DNA of 64,000 nt from Imperialibacter sp963977595 (GTDB lineage: Bacteria; Bacteroidota; Bacteroidia; Cytophagales; Cyclobacteriaceae): NCBI RefSeq assembly GCF_048007035.1, contig NZ_CP180355.1:4960001-5024000 (forward strand), given 5' to 3'. The notes under the pieces were generated by a model. The model did not search any database, was not told the DNA's origin, and worked only from the letters and a program-made list of their open reading frames with translations. The position numbers were made by a program, and so were the translations under genes. Positions 34,928 through 44,755 of the stretch are shown piece by piece (the first letter of the stretch is position 1; each line of letters starts with the position of its first letter).

Positions 34928-37369
34928 CTATTCGTTCCTCAGCGTGCTCACCGGGTTCGAATAAGCTGCTTTGATCGCCTGATAGCTGATGGTCAGGCCG
35001 ACGATCAAAAGCGTCAGACCGCCTGCCAGCAGGAAGCTTCCCGGCCCGATATTGATGCGAAAGCTAAAGTCGCTAAGCCACCCGTCCATAAAGTAGTAAA
35101 CCACGGGCACGGCAATCAACAGCGAAAGCAAAACAAGCAGAGCAAATCCTTTGGACAGTAGCAAGACGATGTTGCCAATGGTGGCACCCAGCACCTTACG
35201 TATGCTGATTTCCTTCATTTTCTGCTGTGCCAGAAACATGATCAGACCATACGAGCCCAAACAGGAAATTAGGATAGCAATACCGGCAAAGTAGCCTACT
35301 ATTTTTCCAAGTCGCTCTTCATTACGGTATGAAGATGCGAGCGTTTCATCGAGAAAGGAGTATTCAAACGCCTTTTCGGGGAAGTGCCTGGTCCAAACCT
35401 CTTCTATGCCGGCAATGGTGGCAGGCAGGTTTTGCTGATGAACTTTAATTGAGAACATGGTAAAGTTGGCCACCGATACACGAAACGCCAACGGCCCTAT
35501 GGGCTGCTGCAAAGTCATGAAATGGAAGTCTTTGATTACTCCAACCACCTGGCAGTCATTTCCTTCTACCGTGAATTTTTTGCCAATGGCCTCTTCATTA
35601 GAACCAAAGCCGTAGTCTTTCACGGCTGACTCATTAACGAGTACTGCATTGAGGTGGTCAGTTCCAAACGACTTGTCAAAGTCCCTTCCGGCAACAACGC
35701 TCAGACCATAGGTATCGATAAAGTCATAGTCTACCGATAGCACGGGCGCTATGATATTTTCTTCTCTTGTATGTCCATCGGGAACAACAGGCCGATAAAC
35801 AGATCCCAAGCCTAGTGGATTATCGGAAAGGGTGGACGCCAAGACATTGGGGCTCCTCATCATTTCGTCTTCGAAGGTGTTCATTCGTTGCCTCATGTTG
35901 CCTTCAACGCCGCCAAAAGCATTGTTGAAATTATTGCTAAAGAGAGGCACGTTAATTATGAAGTCTTTTTCAAAACCCATAGGTCGATTGCGCATGAAGT
36001 TGACTTGTTGGTATACTATAATACCACCTGAGATCAGTATGATGGAAACGGTGAACTGAACAATTACAAGGACCTTACGAAACGACAGACCCGCTTTTCC
36101 TTTGTTTGAAAGAATGCCTTTAAGCGAGTTGGCCGGATCGATTTTAGTTACAAAGAATGCGGGGTACAGCCCGGCAGCGATGGCTGTTATGAGAACCAGA
36201 GCAAGAAACATCAATGCATTGGATGCAGTGATGAAGTCACCAAATACCAGCTCTTTGTCGGTAAGCGTATTCAGGGCAGGCAGCAAATAAAATGAGAGCC
36301 CGCAAGCAATGAAAGCCGCTACCAGGCTTACCACAAGCGATTCGCCTAAAAATTGTATGACTAACTGGGTTTTCCAGGCGCCCAATACCTTACGCATGCC
36401 AATTTCTTTTGTCCGTTGCAGCGACTTGGCAGTGGACAGGTTGATAAAGTTGATGCAGGCAATGAGCAGCGTCAAAATGGCAATGGCTGAGAAAATATAT
36501 GCAAAAGTGATGCTGGACACTGGTTCGGGGTCTGCAGCAAGATTGGCATACAGGCGGGTGTCCGACATAGGAAAGAACGACCATTTCTGACCTAATTTGA
36601 GATTTTCAGGAACAAACTTATCATAGAAAGCTTCGAACCGTTCATTGGCCGTTTCCACTGATTCCCCTTCTTTCAGCAGTGCGTAGGTGTATAGGTGTGA
36701 GGCTACCCAATTTTGGTTGAGTCGTTGCTTCAGCTCCTGGCCATTGCCCTGTTCTATGTCAAATAGGTTGTCGAACGGAGCGATCATGCTGAAATGAACA
36801 TGAGAAGCACTGGGAAAGTCTCTTATTATCCCCGTTACATTGAAAGGGTGATTGCCTGCCAGATAAATGGTTTTACCTATGGCGTTTTCATTTCCAAAAT
36901 ACTTCTCAGCCACCTCATCGGTTAGCACAACAGAAAAGGGATTTCTGAGCATTGATGCGGGGTCGCCAGCCACGTACTCAAAAGTAAAAATGTCTTGAAT
37001 AGTGCTGTCTGCGAAGAAAATCCTGCCTTCTTCGAATTGCTTTTTATTACCGGCCTGATCTACGATTTCGACACTGGCGTCCCTGTTGTACATTCTTGCC
37101 GCTTTTTCCACTTCGGGAAAAAATGAGACAAGGTTCGGAGCAATCGGCAAAGGACTTCGTGCGAGATTGAATCCATTGATTTCGTATTTGAGTCTGTAGA
37201 TACGCTCACTCTTGGTGTGAAACTTATCATAGCTCAACTCATCTTGCACATAAATGAAAAGCAGCAGGCAGCAGGTGAGGCCGATAGACAGCCCAAGAAT
37301 ATTGATGAGAGAATAGGCTTTGTGACGCAGAAGATTCCTTATCGCCACTTTGAAGTAGTTCTTAAGCAT
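34928..37369 (-). CDS. MacB/FtsX-family ABC transporter permease
   Basis: An 813-aa protein without a prefix domain. The start MLKNYFKVAIRNLLRHKAY and the first helix INILGLSIGLTCCLLLFIYV are standard for the family. Two repeats follow, each a MacB-type periplasmic domain and a three-helix FtsX unit, with the coupling motifs EIGMRKVLGAWKTQLV and ISIRKVLGATIGNIVLL. The protein needs a separate ATPase; one candidate is the LolD/MacB-like ATPase at 39581-40261, which is on the other strand beyond one gene. The substrate is unknown. It differs clearly from the permease at 27122-29749. Confidence 0.93.
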   Translation of the reverse strand: MLKNYFKVAIRNLLRHKAYSLINILGLSIGLTCCLLLFIYVQDELSYDKFHTKSERIYRLKYEINGFNLARSPLPIAPNLVSFFPEVEKAARMYNRDASVEIVDQAGNKKQFEEGRIFFADSTIQDIFTFEYVAGDPASMLRNPFSVVLTDEVAEKYFGNENAIGKTIYLAGNHPFNVTGIIRDFPSASHVHFSMIAPFDNLFDIEQGNGQELKQRLNQNWVASHLYTYALLKEGESVETANERFEAFYDKFVPENLKLGQKWSFFPMSDTRLYANLAADPEPVSSITFAYIFSAIAILTLLIACINFINLSTAKSLQRTKEIGMRKVLGAWKTQLVIQFLGESLVVSLVAAFIACGLSFYLLPALNTLTDKELVFGDFITASNALMFLALVLITAIAAGLYPAFFVTKIDPANSLKGILSNKGKAGLSFRKVLVIVQFTVSIILISGGIIVYQQVNFMRNRPMGFEKDFIINVPLFSNNFNNAFGGVEGNMRQRMNTFEDEMMRSPNVLASTLSDNPLGLGSVYRPVVPDGHTREENIIAPVLSVDYDFIDTYGLSVVAGRDFDKSFGTDHLNAVLVNESAVKDYGFGSNEEAIGKKFTVEGNDCQVVGVIKDFHFMTLQQPIGPLAFRVSVANFTMFSIKVHQQNLPATIAGIEEVWTRHFPEKAFEYSFLDETLASSYRNEERLGKIVGYFAGIAILISCLGSYGLIMFLAQQKMKEISIRKVLGATIGNIVLLLSKGFALLVLLSLLIAVPVVYYFMDGWLSDFSFRINIGPGSFLLAGGLTLLIVGLTISYQAIKAAYSNPVSTLRNE

Positions 37370-37519
37370 GTCCTTTGAATTTTGAGTTACTGTATGAGCG
37401 AATTAATGTGAAAAAGGTTGCTTTTATTACGCTAATGGTGGAAATCAATTCCCTTGTGTCACTATTTTTATATCAGTTGACGGCAGTGGCGGCCACGATT
37501 ACTCCAAAATAGAAAACAA

Positions 37520-39502
37520 ATGCCAATACACAGAGTGCTTACTGATAAAGAATTGAGCCGCAGGGAGTTTGTGCGGACATCTGGGTTGCTGGGGCTGATG
37601 GTGTATGGCGGCGGAGTACTTGTGGGCTGCAAACAAGAAAGTGATAAACCTTTCGATGCGATTGTCGAAAATGATATCATGATCGACATGCGGGATGGGG
37701 TACGGCTTGCCACCGACGTTTATTTTCCTGCAAAAGGCGACAGGAGAGTCGATAGAGCCTTTCCTGTCATTCTGGAGCGAACACCCTACGGTAAGCATTT
37801 GCCGGTGGTATCAGAGGTGACAGCCGCAGACACTAAAACCTACAAGAACAGGGTGGAGGTTGCTGAATTCTTTGTCAGAGAAGGGTACATTGTAGTCTAC
37901 CAGGATTGCCGTGGCCGTTATAATTCCGAAGGTGAGTATGTGAAGTACCTGTCCGACCCAAACGATGGTTTCGATACATGCGAATGGATTTTAAAGCAGC
38001 CATGGTGCAACGGGAAGATCGGCACAATGGGTTTGTCATATGCCGCTCACAACCAGGCGTCGCTGGCCAGTGCCGGAGCTCCGGGGGTAGTGGCGATGTG
38101 GCTCGACTCGGGCGGCTTCTCCAACAGCTATCAGGGCGGCATTCGGCAGGGTGGGGCTTTTGAGCTCAAGCAGGTCACCTGGGCGATTCGAAATGGCCCG
38201 AAAGACCCGGAAGCATTGAAAGATCCGGTGATTCAAGAAACCTATAAAAACATGGACGTCCATAGCTGGTTCAGTAAAATGCCGTGGCAGCCAGGTAATT
38301 CTCCCTTAACTGCCGTGCCTGAATATGAAGACTATGTGTTCGAACAATGGCGGCATGGCGATTTCGACGACTATTGGAAGCAGCCCGGCATTTATGCGCA
38401 GGGCTACTATGATAAATTCCCCAACGCAGCCCAGGTGCACATGAGTGGCTGGTACGATCCCTATCCCCGAACGGCTATAGATAATTATCTGGGCATGAAG
38501 AAGCTGGGCAAGGGACCTTTGAAACTCATCATTGGGCCGTGGATGCATGGCAGGAGGTCTTTCACCCACGCTGGCGATGTTGATTTTGGGGCCCAAGCCA
38601 CCCTGGATACAAACCTGTCACCCGACTACCTAACCGCCAGGCTGCGTTGGTTTGATCAATGGATGAAAGGAAACAATAACGGCACCAAAGAAGAGCCAGA
38701 GGTAGCGGTATTTGTGATGGGAGGGGGCAGCGGAAGGAAGAACGCTGAGGGAAGGCTTGACCATGGTGGGAAGTGGAGGTTTGCTAAGCAATGGCCAATA
38801 CCTGAAGCGCAGGAGTTGAAACTTTATTTGGGCAGTGAAGGAGGGCTGCGAAGTGAGCTAGCCGCAGTTGGCAAGCCTCTTTCATTTACATACGACCCCG
38901 ACCATCCCGTACCGAGCATCGGAGGAAACATTACGTCGGGTGCGCCTATTATGGAGGGTGGTGCCTTTGACCAGGTGGAGAGTGAGAGGTTTTTTGGGTC
39001 AGAAAGAGAAGGCAGAAAGCTGTCGGATCGGTCGGACGTGCTCAGTTTTCAAACAGAGCCGCTGGAGCAGGACATGGAGATAACAGGGCATATACTCGCC
39101 AATCTTTGGGTATCGTCCAACTGTGTGGACACGGATTTCACCATGAAGCTCGTCGATGTGTATCCGCCGTCCGAAGACTATCCAAACGGCTTTGCGATGA
39201 ATATTACCGACGGAATTTTACGATGCAGGTACAGAGATTCATGGGAAAGGCCGACGCTTATGACACCCGGGGTGGTATATCCCATTACCATAGAACCATT
39301 TCCCAGCAGCAACCTTTTCAAAAAGGGATATAGCGTAAGACTGGACATATCGAGTAGTAATTTCCCGCATTTTGACCTCAACTTCAATACAGGCGAGCCC
39401 GAAGGGATGGCTACCGCTAAGAAAGTGGCTACAAACACCGTTTATATGACCAGGGAACAGCCTTCGCACATTGTGCTGCCTGTCATTCCGTTTGGAGACT
39501 GA
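37520..39502 (+). CDS. CocE/NonD-family hydrolase with Tat-type lipoprotein signal
   Basis: A 660-aa protein. The N-terminus has a twin-arginine motif SRREFVRTSG followed by a hydrophobic stretch and lipobox VGC (Cys about 37), so it may be exported folded through Tat and lipidated. The catalytic alpha/beta-hydrolase domain has VYQDCRGRYNSEGEY and nucleophile motif GLSYAAHNQ (Ser about 173); the Asp and His are expected in SGWYDPY and GPWMHG. The C-terminal domain is a jelly roll as in X-Pro dipeptidyl-peptidases and cocaine esterase. It hydrolyses an acyl or peptide bond of unknown substrate. It is divergent from the FtsX permease gene. Confidence 0.9.
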   Translation: MPIHRVLTDKELSRREFVRTSGLLGLMVYGGGVLVGCKQESDKPFDAIVENDIMIDMRDGVRLATDVYFPAKGDRRVDRAFPVILERTPYGKHLPVVSEVTAADTKTYKNRVEVAEFFVREGYIVVYQDCRGRYNSEGEYVKYLSDPNDGFDTCEWILKQPWCNGKIGTMGLSYAAHNQASLASAGAPGVVAMWLDSGGFSNSYQGGIRQGGAFELKQVTWAIRNGPKDPEALKDPVIQETYKNMDVHSWFSKMPWQPGNSPLTAVPEYEDYVFEQWRHGDFDDYWKQPGIYAQGYYDKFPNAAQVHMSGWYDPYPRTAIDNYLGMKKLGKGPLKLIIGPWMHGRRSFTHAGDVDFGAQATLDTNLSPDYLTARLRWFDQWMKGNNNGTKEEPEVAVFVMGGGSGRKNAEGRLDHGGKWRFAKQWPIPEAQELKLYLGSEGGLRSELAAVGKPLSFTYDPDHPVPSIGGNITSGAPIMEGGAFDQVESERFFGSEREGRKLSDRSDVLSFQTEPLEQDMEITGHILANLWVSSNCVDTDFTMKLVDVYPPSEDYPNGFAMNITDGILRCRYRDSWERPTLMTPGVVYPITIEPFPSSNLFKKGYSVRLDISSSNFPHFDLNFNTGEPEGMATAKKVATNTVYMTREQPSHIVLPVIPFGD

Positions 39503-39580
39503 TGCAGCTTTTGCTTAAATTGTTCGTCGTTTTGATATGAATTTCCGTATACTCAACCATTCAAAATAAAAGGACTAATA

Positions 39581-40261
39581 ATGATCAAACTGCAAAACAT
39601 CGACAAGTACGTCGATTCTAAATTTCAGAGGGTATTTATACTTAAAGGGATTGACCTGGAGGTAAAGCAAGGAGAATTTGTCAGCATCATGGGCCCATCA
39701 GGCTCGGGGAAATCGACCGTTCTGAACATCATCGGTATGCTCGACAAGCCAAACGCTGGCGAGTACTATTTCCTTGATGAGCCTGTTCATAAATTCAGTG
39801 AGAGAAAGACCTCTGAGCTACATAAAAACCATATTGGGTTTGTTTTTCAGGCGTATCATCTGATTGATGAGCTGACTGTGTATGAAAACATTGAAACGCC
39901 TTTGTTGTACCGTGGAGTAAAGGGTAAGGAGCGCTCCAGCATGGTGGCAGAAATGCTCGACCGTTTTTCGATGGTGGCAAAAAAGGATCTCTTCCCTGAG
40001 CAGCTTTCAGGTGGGCAGCAGCAGTTGGTAGGTATTGCCAGGGCTATTGTGGGGGAACCGAAGTTGCTTCTGGCCGATGAGCCTACAGGCAACCTGCATT
40101 CCGAGCAGGGCAAAGATATTATGGAGCTTTTCAAGAAACTGAACGAAGAGGGAATGACCATTATTCAGGTAACTCACAACGAGGCGTATGCTGAATACGG
40201 CACTCGTATAGTGAAGCTGGAAGACGGAATGATCGTTAGCGACGTTCAAAACAAAAAATAG
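39581..40261 (+). CDS. ABC transporter ATP-binding protein, LolD/MacB type
   Basis: A 226-aa ATPase with Walker A GPSGSGKST (residues 38-46), Q-loop FVFQAYHLIDEL, signature LSGGQQQ, Walker B LLLADEP and an H-loop in VTHNEAYAEYG. It is the type that energises MacB/FtsX permeases in lipoprotein release, drug efflux or peptide export. One substitution is notable: the signature reads LSGGQQQLVGIARA, where LSGGQQQRVAIARA is usual, so the conserved Arg is replaced by Leu. It starts 78 bp after the CocE-type gene on the same strand. Confidence 0.92.
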   Translation: MIKLQNIDKYVDSKFQRVFILKGIDLEVKQGEFVSIMGPSGSGKSTVLNIIGMLDKPNAGEYYFLDEPVHKFSERKTSELHKNHIGFVFQAYHLIDELTVYENIETPLLYRGVKGKERSSMVAEMLDRFSMVAKKDLFPEQLSGGQQQLVGIARAIVGEPKLLLADEPTGNLHSEQGKDIMELFKKLNEEGMTIIQVTHNEAYAEYGTRIVKLEDGMIVSDVQNKK

Positions 40262-40287
40262 AACCTTCAAAAGAGATGGTCTATTGT

Positions 40288-40317
40288 AGCCAGTTGCGCA
40301 GCAGCTGGCTATTTTTT
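40288..40317 (+). terminator. Intrinsic terminator after the ABC ATPase gene
   Basis: AGCCAG (40288-40293) pairs with CTGGCT (40305-40310), extended inward by TGC/GCA after one mismatch, and is followed by ATTTTTTT. It lies between two convergent genes and ends the plus-strand transcript. Confidence 0.8.
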
Positions 40318-40688
40318 TAGCTATAGAAGCTGGCTTTCTTTTTCTTGATGAATATCTGGCGGAAGCTGTTGCCCGACAGCGATCCCAGCCCGCCAGCAAT
40401 GGCTCCTACGAAGCCGGAGCCAATCACCAGGTAAATGGGATCGTCCACTTTGAACAGTGCAGCCACCTTGGCAGTAAGTATACTGTGTGATTCGATGTCA
40501 ATTTTCCATGAAATAACCATCCACAGCAAACCAACCCCAATAAAACCACTAACAAATGCGCCGAAGCTGCTCGTGGGAATTGCCAAGGAAACAGCTGCGG
40601 CCATCACCACCATTCCCCACCAGGGAAGGTACAGGCCTGACAGGTAAGCCAATCCGGCAATGAGCATTACTTTTATAATAAGTTTCAT
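40317..40688 (-). CDS. Small membrane protein of unknown function
   Basis: A 123-aa protein with about four transmembrane helices (residues about 4-20, 24-40, 43-63 and 86-107), with IPTSSFGAFVSGFIGVG and VIGSGFVGAIAGGLGSLSG in the hydrophobic parts. The C-terminus is basic (FIKKKKASFYS). No family is recognised. Its ATG overlaps the stop of the penicillin-acylase gene by 4 bases (ATGA), so it was probably translated together with that gene and may help its product in the membrane. Confidence 0.75.
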   Translation of the reverse strand: MKLIIKVMLIAGLAYLSGLYLPWWGMVVMAAAVSLAIPTSSFGAFVSGFIGVGLLWMVISWKIDIESHSILTAKVAALFKVDDPIYLVIGSGFVGAIAGGLGSLSGNSFRQIFIKKKKASFYS

Positions 40689-43107
40689 TTTTTCGAAAGG
40701 TTAAGCGTTTGAACAAGCGTCGCATCAGCGGCGAGATCAGCCTGCTGGGATGTGAATTGCAGGCTGAGGTATTTACCGGTTGCCCAGGGCGTGACCATAT
40801 CTGCATAAGTCGGGTTGCCCGGGTTGCCGGTTTGGCTGCCGGGGTAAACTCCCCAGGCTTTTACGCCCGCCTTGTCCAGCTCCACCACCATCCTCCACGA
40901 CGGGCCGTGCCTTCGGCTGGCAGCATTGACTATGCCATGATTGCCACCAATCTGCACATTGCTCACACTGAATGGTTCCAGCCGCATGAGATGCTGAATG
41001 GTCGTGCTCTTGAAATTGGCCCAGGTGAGGTCAACAGCGTGGCTGCTTTTCCAGCTTTCAACGCTATCAAGGGAGGAAGCAAAAGTCATTGACAAAACGT
41101 CCCGTATCGTTTCTTTCCGTGAGGTGCCGAGCACATCGGCGAAAGCGAGAGCAGGATTGTTTTTCATGAGCACACTGGTGTGGTAGTTGTGCGGCTTGTA
41201 GGCCGCTACACTCATTGTGTCAAACTCATCCCAGAGCATTGCATAAAACTGATCCCACCACTCTTCGAAGTAGACCGGCGCCACTCTTTCTGGGTCGTTA
41301 AAATAGTCCCACTTGCGTAACAGTTGATAAGCCTCCCGTGTGCGGGCAACCATTTTTCCCGTGTCAAGACTGTCGAGCATAAAAGTCAGGTTCTCGTAGG
41401 CGAGGTAGTTGTAGTTGTCGTTTTGCAGCTTCATCATGTCCTCTGGCTTAATGCCCTGCATAATTTTCAACCGGTCGTTAATTCGCCTGTTTCTATAGTG
41501 CTCGTAATTGTAGTCGTAAACATAATAGGGGTAGGTGGCATCTGCCGGGTGCTGGTTAGCTGAGCTCACGAAATTCCTGGCCGGATTGAGTTCGTGGATG
41601 TTTTGCTGCTGAGGAATGAATGGCCCCCAGTCGTATTTACTGTAACGGCCATCCATCAGGAATTTTCCCTGCTCGGGGTATTTTACAGGGAACTTACCTT
41701 GCACCCACATGGCAATATTGCCGTGTACATCTCCGTAGACAATGTTTTGAGGAGGGCCTGAGTAGTGTTTGAGCCCCTCCAGGTAGTCGTTGTAGTTTTT
41801 GCCCCGGTTGAGATGATAGAATAGACGGAAGTCGTTGGACGTGTCGTGTGCCGTCCACCTAAAAGCAAAATTCACCTGCTCGCCGTTGCCTTTAAAGTTT
41901 CGGTCGTAAGTAACAGGCCCAAAATGGGTGTAAATCACTGTGTCATACTTAGTGTCCTCTCCCCTTACAATAATTTCTTCTATCACCTTCTGTGTTTTCA
42001 GCCATTTACCGTCGTAGAGGTATTCGTCACGGTCGTCATTTCTAAATTGGATGTAGAACCAGTCTGCCACATCTCTCTTGGCGTTGGTGAATCCAAAAGC
42101 GATGGAATCTGTAAACCCAATGGTGATGCCGGGCGATCCGGGAAAAACTGCGCCCATTACATTTACTGACGGGCTATGCAGGTGTGCTGCATACCAAATG
42201 GAGGGCAAGTTGAGGCCAAGGTCAGGTTCGTTGGCCAGCAACACATGGCCGCTCGCTGTTTTGTTACCCGCCACGGCAAAGCTGTTACTGCCGTTTTTTG
42301 GGTCGGGTTTGCTGATGACCTGCTTTACTTTTGCAAGTGGTAGAGAGTCGTTGGGGTTAGCAATTTTTAAGGGTTCGAAGTCAAACTTAGTGCCTGCGGT
42401 AATAATTGGATCGATGCCTGGGTCTCTGTCAGGAAACAAAAAATCGAACGTGTCTTTACCCAAGAGCCTCACCATATTGGTGTTTTCAAGGTCGGCCTCT
42501 CCCGAAGAAAGCTGATCCGACATTTCTTTGAGTAGCAGGCATATTTTATATGGGCTAAATGGTTCTGGCTCATAGTCGAGCAGTTTATATTCTATTGGGA
42601 GGTCTTTGTAGTCCAGTGTGGCGATGTAAGCATTTACGCCGTCGCTATACGCCTGAAGCATTTCGTATATGGCCTTGTCTTTTTTTACCTCCTCAAGCAT
42701 CCAGCTGGCACTGTAGGCAAGTCCTTTTCTTCGTTGCTGCTGATCAAGCGATAGGGTGAGGGGGCCAAGAATTTCCGACAGCCGGCTGTTTTGTAAAGCT
42801 GAAACTCCATTTGCCAAAGCCGGTGGAAGGCGATAGTATATCCTTCTGCAAAGTAGAGGTCATGATCGTTTTCAGCGAAGATGTGCGGAATTAAGTCTTT
42901 GTCCCAGTATATTTTCACAGGCTCTTCCAGGCCTTCCAGAGTTAGCTGCTCTGGTGCTTTGATAGCAGTGTATTCGCTGTTGGCCCAGAAGCCACTCATC
43001 GGGTTAAGGAACTTTCCCAGTGGTGGGATATTGCCATTTTTGGAATTCAGAACGACTACAAGAACGATCGTTATTATTGTGAAAAAGACAAACTTAAATA
43101 CTTTCAT
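40685..43107 (-). pseudogene. Penicillin acylase family gene, frameshifted
   Basis: Two overlapping frames together encode one Ntn-hydrolase of the penicillin-amidase family. The first (43107 to 42685, 140 codons) begins with a membrane anchor (VFKFVFFTIITIVLVVVL) and runs to AFHRLWQMEFQLYKTAG. The second continues with RLSEILGPLTL through the self-cleavage site and Ser nucleophile (NGSNSFAV) to the stop at 40685. The join is near 42781-42788 in a GC-rich palindrome GCCGGC. Family members read KTAG-RLSEI at this point, which would be restored by a lost 4-bp CCGG unit. It could be a true mutation, a sequencing error or, less likely, recoding. Confidence 0.85.
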
Positions 43108-43279
43108 TCTGGGGCTGGGTTTCTACGTCGAAATATAGACACTTTTGAAAAGGTCTTCAGAGATTCGTCAAAAAATGTGATCGATGTTTTTTTAGATGGT
43201 CGTTGCCGGTTGATCAACGACCGCAGGGGTTATTGACAACGAGGCGCTAAGCAAGGATGTTGCTTGCTGCTTTGTCGTT

Positions 43280-44134
43280 TCAATGGAAAGCAGAAGGCTT
43301 GGAGAACCAGCTTTCACCACCTTTGAAAAGGTGTGTGGGAAGGTAAAACTCAAGTTTCCATTGCAACAGCAGGTAAGAATCATTCCCGGCTTCACCTCGC
43401 TTTGCTCCGGGGATCATGGCCTCGTAGGCCGTTTCATTTACCATGTCTATTTCATCTTTCCTGTTAGAAAGGGCGAGCGCTTTGCCGGAAAGACCGCTCC
43501 CGTAGTTTTCGGACACATCATCGAGCCTGTCGGTAAATGCATAGCGGTAGCCGACTTCGCCAACCAGGTTGATGAACTCGTTAATCCTGGCTTTTACTCC
43601 CACACCAAATGGAATAACGATGGCAGTTCCTTTGTAGGTAGTACCCTCAGTTGCCAGGGGGCGGAGGGCTTCCCATTTCCCGTCGAGCTGAGCTTTGGGG
43701 TTTACGGTTGTCACCCCCACCGCAACATGTGCGTACGGTTCAAACTTTCTTCTCTGATGATAGATTTTGTTATAAGGCTTGAAGTAATACATAGCCCCCA
43801 ATTGCCCTTCAAAATTATTGGAACGAAAAGAAAGGTTGCGTTGCCTGTTGAAGCTGCTGTCTTCAGCATAGGTGTCGCTACCCGATATATTATAGTAGAC
43901 AAACTCAGCCCTGGCTGCCCACCGGGTAAGCAAGCGGCACTCAACTCCAAGGTTGAGGTTAGAAAGCCCCTGTTGAAACCCCTTTCCGTTGTTCAGCTCT
44001 CCCAGGTATAGTGTGTGCCCGGTTCCGGCAGTCAGACTGAAATAACGATCGTTGTATTGCCAGGATAAAAAATTCTGGGCCGACACCTTTGTAAAAGGGA
44101 TCAATAAAATGGCAAGGAGGATAGCTTTTTTCAT
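43280..44134 (-). CDS. Outer-membrane beta-barrel protein, DUF6089-like
   Basis: A protein of about 284 aa with signal peptide (MKKAILLAILLIPFTKVSAQ) and a small beta-barrel. Typical features of the DUF6089 family are GTGHTLYLGELNN near the N-terminus, alternating strands such as FEGQLGAMYYFKPYN, and VGEVGYRYAFTDRLDDVSENYG near the end. The family is common in Bacteroidota and of unknown function. The frame is open 15 codons upstream, but ATG at 44134 puts the signal peptide first and is preferred. It follows YkgJ on the same strand with a gap of 114 bp. Confidence 0.8.
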   Translation of the reverse strand: MKKAILLAILLIPFTKVSAQNFLSWQYNDRYFSLTAGTGHTLYLGELNNGKGFQQGLSNLNLGVECRLLTRWAARAEFVYYNISGSDTYAEDSSFNRQRNLSFRSNNFEGQLGAMYYFKPYNKIYHQRRKFEPYAHVAVGVTTVNPKAQLDGKWEALRPLATEGTTYKGTAIVIPFGVGVKARINEFINLVGEVGYRYAFTDRLDDVSENYGSGLSGKALALSNRKDEIDMVNETAYEAMIPGAKRGEAGNDSYLLLQWKLEFYLPTHLFKGGESWFSKPSAFH

Positions 44135-44248
44135 ACGCCTAAGGCCGAAAATAGGAAATGTTTTACATTTTAAGGACAACTGCCCTCATTTTAAGCCATA
44201 TTTTCATAAACCAGCCAACATGGTTTAACCCTGACAGATGCCTAAAAT

Positions 44249-44731
44249 TTATATTACCTTCTCAAGCCTTTCTACAATTTGCAGCACGGCCGGACAAACC
44301 TGGGTGTTCCTCATAGTGAGATCCAGGATTTGGTGCATCTTCTTTCTGTTTGTGTGGGGATACTCTCTGCAAGCTCTGGGGCGGGCTTCATATATGGAGC
44401 AATAGTTGTCAGCACCCAGAAAGGCGCAGGGGGAGCTTTTCAGCACGTAGTCGCCCTCATTGTCAATTTTTAAATACTGTTCGGTAAACGCAGATGGCTT
44501 AATTTTTAAAAATCTGGATATCCTGTCGATATCGGCTCCGATAAAAATGGGGCTGGTGGTCTTGCAGCAATTGGCGCAGGTCAAACAATCCACTTCTTCA
44601 AACACTTCTTCATGAAGTGAATGAAAAAGATCGTCCAAATGGGTAGTTCTTTTTCTTTTAATTTTTGAAATAAACTTCTGAAATCCTGGTTTTTTACTGA
44701 TTGCGTCAGAAGCGAACCGTTCTAAATCCAT
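44249..44731 (-). CDS. YkgJ-family cysteine-cluster protein
   Basis: A protein of about 160 aa. It has the cysteine pattern CLTCANCCK, SPCAFL, YCSIYEARPRACREYP and a last Cys in QVCPAV, which is the metal- or iron-sulfur-binding pattern of the YkgJ (Fe-S oxidoreductase-like) family. Its role is unknown; relatives are linked to metal insertion or modification. ATG at 44731 is preferred over a GTG at 44752. It lies 24 bp after the stop of the STAS-like gene A on the same strand, so it may be part of the signalling island. Confidence 0.85.
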   Translation of the reverse strand: MDLERFASDAISKKPGFQKFISKIKRKRTTHLDDLFHSLHEEVFEEVDCLTCANCCKTTSPIFIGADIDRISRFLKIKPSAFTEQYLKIDNEGDYVLKSSPCAFLGADNYCSIYEARPRACREYPHTNRKKMHQILDLTMRNTQVCPAVLQIVERLEKVI

Positions 44732-44755
44732 TTTATGAATGTAAGGAAACACCCA

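Noticed and set aside
40685..42817. Penicillin acylase second frame as a separate gene starting at 42817
   Set aside because: It would start with TTG inside conserved family sequence; the missing N-terminal part is encoded directly upstream in another frame, so it is one broken gene.
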